Shown: in pieces, positions 11,358 through 15,293 of the stretch | How the letters are laid out: the number at the start of each line of letters is the position of its first letter | How positions within the stretch are numbered: the first letter of the stretch is position 1 | Assembly: GCA_937890045.1 (NCBI GenBank) | Contig: CALBXV010000582.1 | Span: 1-15,293, forward strand | Direction of reading: 5' to 3' | Length of the DNA: 15,293 bases | Source: an uncultured archaeon | GTDB taxonomy: Archaea; Thermoproteota; Nitrososphaeria; Nitrososphaerales; CALBXV01 | Position numbers and translations under genes: made by a program | The notes under the pieces: generated by a model | Database searches by the model: none | What the model saw: only the letters and a program-made list of their open reading frames with translations | What the model was told of the DNA's origin: nothing

Positions 11358-13892
11358 ATGGCACAAATTAGAGGAAAACAATTAAGGTCAAACTTAACAG
11401 GGTCATTTTTATTTAGTGGTTCGTACCAGAAATTTTTTAGTGATCAAGTTGTAGTTGGTGATACGCCGCATCCGTCAGCGTCATTTACGGTTTTAATGCA
11501 AAATAAAAAAGGAATGTTATTACCTTCAGCATCCGCGGATCCTTCTAATTTATCTACTACTGAAGAGGGGATGGCGTATTTTAATACAACTGATGGTTTG
11601 TTAAAACTTTTTGATGGTTCTAATTGGATACCAGCAGGTGATATCAATACTAAAAATACACATCTTACTATGTCTGCTGATATTGATGCTGATGGAAGTA
11701 ATAGTACAATATTATTTAGAATTGATGGTCAAGATGATTCTAATGTTAAATTAAGATTAAAATCTGATAATTCACATGAAGTAACTGGTAGTGTAAATGT
11801 TTCAGGTTCAATAACAGCTTTAAATGCAGTAACAAGTTCTACAACTATAACGACAACTAATATTACAACTGGTTATCCTACTTCTAATTTGTGGCAAAGT
11901 AATTTAGGTGGTTCGTATTTTAATAATTTTGATCATACTACTAATGTGTCTGAAATATTAAGATTTATATCTGGATTATTGAGTGCTTCAGCACCAGATG
12001 CAAGTCCAAATGCAAAATATTGGAGTTCTATTTCTACTCAAGAAAATAGTTTAGGTAGTACTGATACTGTAGATGGATACTTACCACAAAGTTATGATAG
12101 TACAAATGCAACTATGTTATATTTGGTTAATAAAGGTTTAGTTGTTTCAGGGTCTACTATTTTTAGTGGTAAGAGTGTTTATACAAATACAAATTTTACA
12201 GTTGATTATGATTCAGTTGCCGGCGGTTCTACAACTGTAACTTCATCAAACGATAGTCAATTGGTTGGACTGGGTGGTTTAACAAGTGGTGGAGCAACTG
12301 AATTTAATGTAAGTCAATCATACAAAATACAATTTTCTGATACAGGTAGTAATGGAGTTACGTTTAGTACTGGTTCTGAAAGAGTATATAGTGTAAGTTC
12401 ATTTGGAACAAGTGATGGAGTAACTTTAGCTAAAATTGCTACCGCAAATCCATCTGTAATTCCTGCGGGATATCAGGATGGAAAATTTGAAGGTATTGGT
12501 TCTTTATCAAGAAAATATCATAGTAGTAATACAAATATGTCTTCAAGTGTGAGTGCATCTGGAGCATATACTATGAGTGCGATAATTGGAATAGCTACAG
12601 GTTCTGGCGGAACATATACTTATAAAGCGTCAACAACATCTTCAAGATTTTATGCCCCTGTTGCATATATTTCTGAATCAATTGGTATGAATACTTTGAG
12701 TATAGGACAAGTTACTCAGAGTTATTTAACAGCCGCGAGTAGAAGTTTAAGTGGAGTTCCTTATTTAACTACAGGTGCTACATATCATTTAAGTGCTTCT
12801 ATTATGGGTCTTTTTAATCCAATGTATGATGCCAATTCCACACTTGTAGATGATAATATTAGTGGAGAATCATTGTCTAATGTGTCAGTAGCTGGTTCTG
12901 GAACAGATGATATAAGTACAAGTGGTGGTACTATTCAAACAGCTAATTCTATATTTGCTTCTAATGGTACTGTAAGATCAACAGGAATAGTTCCAACACG
13001 AACTGATACGGGGTCATTAAATGCAATATATACATTAACAGGTACAGGAACAAATATACAACAAGCTGGTGGAAATTTTGGAGCTTCAGTATCAGATGAA
13101 ACATATACAGTAGCTGTTAGAGCAAAAAATAGAGAATCAACTCGATCTACTTTAGCAACATATACATATTATTTTCATTCTGGTAGTACTTTTGGAAAAG
13201 AAGCAACAAGTGGTTCTATGGCATATTATGGTAGAGCCGATGGTTATGATGGCGGTTCTTTAACAGGAACAAGTGAAGCGTTTAGTGGAGAATCATTTAG
13301 AATTAAATTAAATAATAATATTACTTCGTTTGGGGGTGAGGCGTTTGATAGTGGTTCAAGAGTAGGTGAACAAGATTTACAAGTTAAACCAGGCTATTTG
13401 GTAGATCCAAGTGGTAGTTATAGATATTGGTATCCAGATGGATATGGAACAGGTTCATATAAATATTATATTAGAAGATTTAAAGATACAACAACAAGAA
13501 CTTCTATGACAGTAGATGTTGGTAAAACATTAATTAATTGGAAATCTACTGCAGATGGTGTATCGTGTGTATTATTATTTGAAAGTTCTTGTAGTGGAAG
13601 TGCACAAGAATTTTCCAGAGCAAGAATATATGATCCATCAGAATTAGTAAGTAATACAATTTCAAGTAGTATTGCACACCAAACGGATTTTCATTTAAAT
13701 CCAGTTACAGATGCAATAGATTTGTATGGAAATACTGGTGGTTCAAAAAGTTCTAATGAATATACAATACCAATTAGAAATGCTGATGGAATGTATATGG
13801 ATGGTGGTACTAATGGAGATGAGTACTATTTAATATTGAGATATAAAAGTAATCCTTCACCTGTAACCACAATAACAGTTGGTTATAGTTAG
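11358..13892 (+). CDS. Large fibre-like virion structural protein
   Basis: This 844-residue protein is rich in Ser, Thr, Gly and Tyr and poor in charged stretches, as expected for a beta-structured tail fibre or virion decoration. MAQIRGKQLR at the N-terminus and GMAYFNTTDGLLKLFDG (71-87) are of the kind seen in phage fibre proteins. A VTGSVNVSGSI repeat (about 142-152) links to the SGS repeats of the neighbours. Residues of about 525-620 alternate like an immunoglobulin-like sandwich (SVSDETYTVAVRAKNREST). The C-terminal part has Tyr/Gly-rich strands. No peptidase, lyase or lysozyme motif was recognised. The ribosome site is weak (GGTGAT). It may carry host-surface recognition, but its place on the virion cannot be told from sequence. 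Confidence 0.75.
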   Translation: MAQIRGKQLRSNLTGSFLFSGSYQKFFSDQVVVGDTPHPSASFTVLMQNKKGMLLPSASADPSNLSTTEEGMAYFNTTDGLLKLFDGSNWIPAGDINTKNTHLTMSADIDADGSNSTILFRIDGQDDSNVKLRLKSDNSHEVTGSVNVSGSITALNAVTSSTTITTTNITTGYPTSNLWQSNLGGSYFNNFDHTTNVSEILRFISGLLSASAPDASPNAKYWSSISTQENSLGSTDTVDGYLPQSYDSTNATMLYLVNKGLVVSGSTIFSGKSVYTNTNFTVDYDSVAGGSTTVTSSNDSQLVGLGGLTSGGATEFNVSQSYKIQFSDTGSNGVTFSTGSERVYSVSSFGTSDGVTLAKIATANPSVIPAGYQDGKFEGIGSLSRKYHSSNTNMSSSVSASGAYTMSAIIGIATGSGGTYTYKASTTSSRFYAPVAYISESIGMNTLSIGQVTQSYLTAASRSLSGVPYLTTGATYHLSASIMGLFNPMYDANSTLVDDNISGESLSNVSVAGSGTDDISTSGGTIQTANSIFASNGTVRSTGIVPTRTDTGSLNAIYTLTGTGTNIQQAGGNFGASVSDETYTVAVRAKNRESTRSTLATYTYYFHSGSTFGKEATSGSMAYYGRADGYDGGSLTGTSEAFSGESFRIKLNNNITSFGGEAFDSGSRVGEQDLQVKPGYLVDPSGSYRYWYPDGYGTGSYKYYIRRFKDTTTRTSMTVDVGKTLINWKSTADGVSCVLLFESSCSGSAQEFSRARIYDPSELVSNTISSSIAHQTDFHLNPVTDAIDLYGNTGGSKSSNEYTIPIRNADGMYMDGGTNGDEYYLILRYKSNPSPVTTITVGYS

Positions 13893-13900
13893 GAGTAAAA

Positions 13901-14824
13901 ATGGGATTTATTGATAAAACAGCAAAAGCGATTAGATTATTAGTATCAAGAAGATATACTCATAATGCTTTAACAGATGCACAAGAAGCTTTTACGAATA
14001 CGTTTGATTTGAATGCGTCTGAAATTTACGCAAATCAAAATTTAATACCTACATCATCTTTACCGTTTAGTGGTAGTTCTCAACATCTTTCAACATATAC
14101 TACACAAGGAAAAACTGTATTAAAATATTGGTATAGACATAAATTAACTAAGTCAAATGTTAATAATGAAGTTTGGTTTTTCTTAAATCCAACAGGAAGC
14201 GATTCTGGTATTGGTGCACAGTTAATAGATGATAATCAACAAGTTAATTTTATATCACCTAAATATTCTATATCATCATTAGCAAACTCGGTTACTGAAG
14301 ATGCTACCCCTGGTTATGGTGTTGTTGTTTATGTATCTTCTGCGGTTAGTCAAAGTATTCAAACAGGTTCATTGGAAGCATCAGAAAAAGTTTCTTCGAA
14401 TAATTATGCTTTTGATTATAAAACTGGTGTTTTACAATTTAGTAGTAGTGCATATGATCCAAGTGATTCTCAATATACGTATATAACAACATATCAGTAT
14501 GTGGGTGAAACTTTAGAAGCAAAACTTAATACACTTGAAACAGATACACCATTTAGTAAAACTGGTTCTTATTTTTCAACACATGGTAATTTAAAAATGA
14601 CTGGTTCAGTAGATATTTCTGGTTCATTAACTGTTAGAGGACAAACACTTATGGATAGTTTATTGAGTGGTTCTGATTCTTTGATAGTTAGTGGTGCAAT
14701 GACAATAGCAAAACAAACAGCAACTAATGCTATACAAAGTGCGTCTATTACTATTGGTAATCTTGGAACATTTGCGACACCTGAACAAGCAGGTATTATT
14801 GATTTAGGTGATAGGTTTAATTAA
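13901..14824 (+). CDS. Virion structural protein, fibre-associated
   Basis: This 307-residue protein starts behind a clear AGGAG site, eight bases after the large fibre gene. The N-terminal domain (about 1-190) is mixed alpha/beta without a recognised family. It begins with a basic amphipathic helix (IDKTAKAIRLLVSRRY) and includes the strand pair NYAFDYKTGVLQFSSSAYDP (about 167-186), of the sort seen in baseplate or fibre-base proteins. The C-terminal part (about 220-307) carries HGNLKMTGSVDISGSLTVRG, the SGS/TGS repeat shared with its neighbours, and ends PEQAGIIDLGDRFN. It may connect a fibre to the baseplate or form part of it; the repeats and context support a virion role, the rest is open. 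Confidence 0.7.
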   Translation: MGFIDKTAKAIRLLVSRRYTHNALTDAQEAFTNTFDLNASEIYANQNLIPTSSLPFSGSSQHLSTYTTQGKTVLKYWYRHKLTKSNVNNEVWFFLNPTGSDSGIGAQLIDDNQQVNFISPKYSISSLANSVTEDATPGYGVVVYVSSAVSQSIQTGSLEASEKVSSNNYAFDYKTGVLQFSSSAYDPSDSQYTYITTYQYVGETLEAKLNTLETDTPFSKTGSYFSTHGNLKMTGSVDISGSLTVRGQTLMDSLLSGSDSLIVSGAMTIAKQTATNAIQSASITIGNLGTFATPEQAGIIDLGDRFN

Positions 14825-14837
14825 AATGTATAATTTA

Positions 14838-14846
14838 TATATTTAT
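14838..14846 (+). promoter_or_regulatory. Intergenic TATATTTAT element (candidate promoter)
   Basis: TATATTTAT lies in the 54-base gap, 32 bases before the next ATG. That spacing matches the copy before the gp13-like gene (34 bases) and the one at 2706 (40 bases). Confidence 0.4.
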
Positions 14847-14878
14847 ATAAGAGATAATATATCTATGGGAGATAATTA

Positions 14879-15293
14879 ATGGCTCAAATTATTAGATTAA
14901 GACGAGGAACTTTAGCTGAGTTAAGTAGCGTAACCTTATCCAATGGTGAACTTGGTGTAGTAACAAGCTCTGTTGCTAATGTAGGAGATGCAGTATTAAA
15001 AAGTGCTCTCGTAGTTGGCCATACTGATGGAACAAATCGTTTAAGTATTGCAAGAGTTATTACAGGAAATGCAACTCCAGATTTAAGTGGAATAACTGGT
15101 GGTGCAGCATTTAATGATATGTTATATCATGAAACTGATGCTAAAGCACTTAAAGTTTTAAATACAGGTGGTAATACAACCTTAGATTTATCAGCTAATA
15201 TATCTGTTAGTGAAATTGCAGGTAATGTAAGTGCTTCTGTAACTTCAACTGGTTCATTTGGTTATCTTAATGTAGATGGTGATGCAGTAATTG
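14879..15293 (+). CDS. Fibre-like virion protein, truncated by the window edge
   Basis: The frame opens at ATG 14879, about seven bases after GGGAGA, and stays open to the end of the window (138 complete codons). It begins MAQIIRLRRGTLAELSSVTL followed by SNGELGVVT. This is the 'LRRGT ... L-x-x-GE-L/I-G' leader found at the N-terminus of many phage tail fibre and receptor-binding proteins. Residues about 80-100 hold the FNDMLYHETDAKALKVLNTG element, which parallels GMAYFNTTDGLLKLFDG of the large fibre protein. The last visible residues (TSTGSFGYLNVDGDAV) are the start of a 'TGSFG-x-L' repeat series, so the protein probably continues for some distance. A fibre or adhesin role is inferred from these elements. 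Confidence 0.8.
   Translation, partial: MAQIIRLRRGTLAELSSVTLSNGELGVVTSSVANVGDAVLKSALVVGHTDGTNRLSIARVITGNATPDLSGITGGAAFNDMLYHETDAKALKVLNTGGNTTLDLSANISVSEIAGNVSASVTSTGSFGYLNVDGDAVI

Noticed and set aside
14301..14486. 61-codon + strand frame inside the 307-residue virion gene
   Set aside because: Out-of-frame shadow of a better-supported gene; hydrophobic low-complexity product and no ribosome site.
1..15293. CRISPR array, tRNA, rRNA or insertion sequence
   Set aside because: No regularly spaced direct repeats with unique spacers, no cloverleaf in the few gaps, and no transposase. The repeats present are coding repeats in virion genes.

Overview
The window is an AT-rich, densely packed stretch of a tailed-phage genome with every recognisable gene on the + strand. 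It reads as the virion-assembly region of a marine T4-like myovirus. The evidence is a gp22-type scaffold next to a gp23-type major capsid protein, gp13/gp14/gp15-type neck and tail-completion proteins, and a run of Ser/Gly/Thr-rich proteins with the 'FTGSL/SGSxT' repeats common in marine T4-like phages. The host cannot be read from the sequence. A phage-borne ribosomal protein bS21 and the base composition fit published pelagic marine myophages, but that is inference.

Left part (1-3648). A compact, partly overlapping set of genes encodes proteins likely to be packaged inside the capsid. The first (565+ aa, probably open at the left edge) carries five near-identical ESVNE motifs that divide it into small modules. 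Four shorter genes follow. Each begins with a short amphipathic leader ending in a hydrophobic-x-Glu site, such as IKLKDILTE and IKLKDILNE. This is the pattern of T4 capsid-targeting sequences cut by the gp21 prohead protease. One of the four has a C-terminal half that is about 50% Lys/Arg. The block ends with a 61-residue bS21 homologue that starts at TTG behind the strongest Shine-Dalgarno in the window.

Middle (3649-6654). A 180-base gap with several possible RNA helices leads into the very acidic scaffold gene (gp22) and the major capsid gene (gp23). A strong intrinsic terminator closes this unit.

Right part (6655-15293). gp13-like, gp14-like and gp15-like genes are followed by fibre-like virion proteins. 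The gp15 homologue has a long fibre-like C-terminal extension, and most of that extension is duplicated as the separate next gene. Between the fibre genes lie a 48-residue remnant of a GIY-YIG endonuclease and a small zinc-finger gene. The last gene runs off the right edge.

All five gaps of about 50 bases or more carry ATATTTAT, usually as TATATTTAT. I saw this octamer only once inside a gene, so it is a candidate phage-specific promoter element. The most noteworthy points are the protease-site polyprotein and leader-peptide battery, the bS21 gene, the structured leader before the scaffold, the gp15-fibre fusion with its duplication, and the shared intergenic motif. No tRNA, rRNA, CRISPR array or insertion sequence was found.
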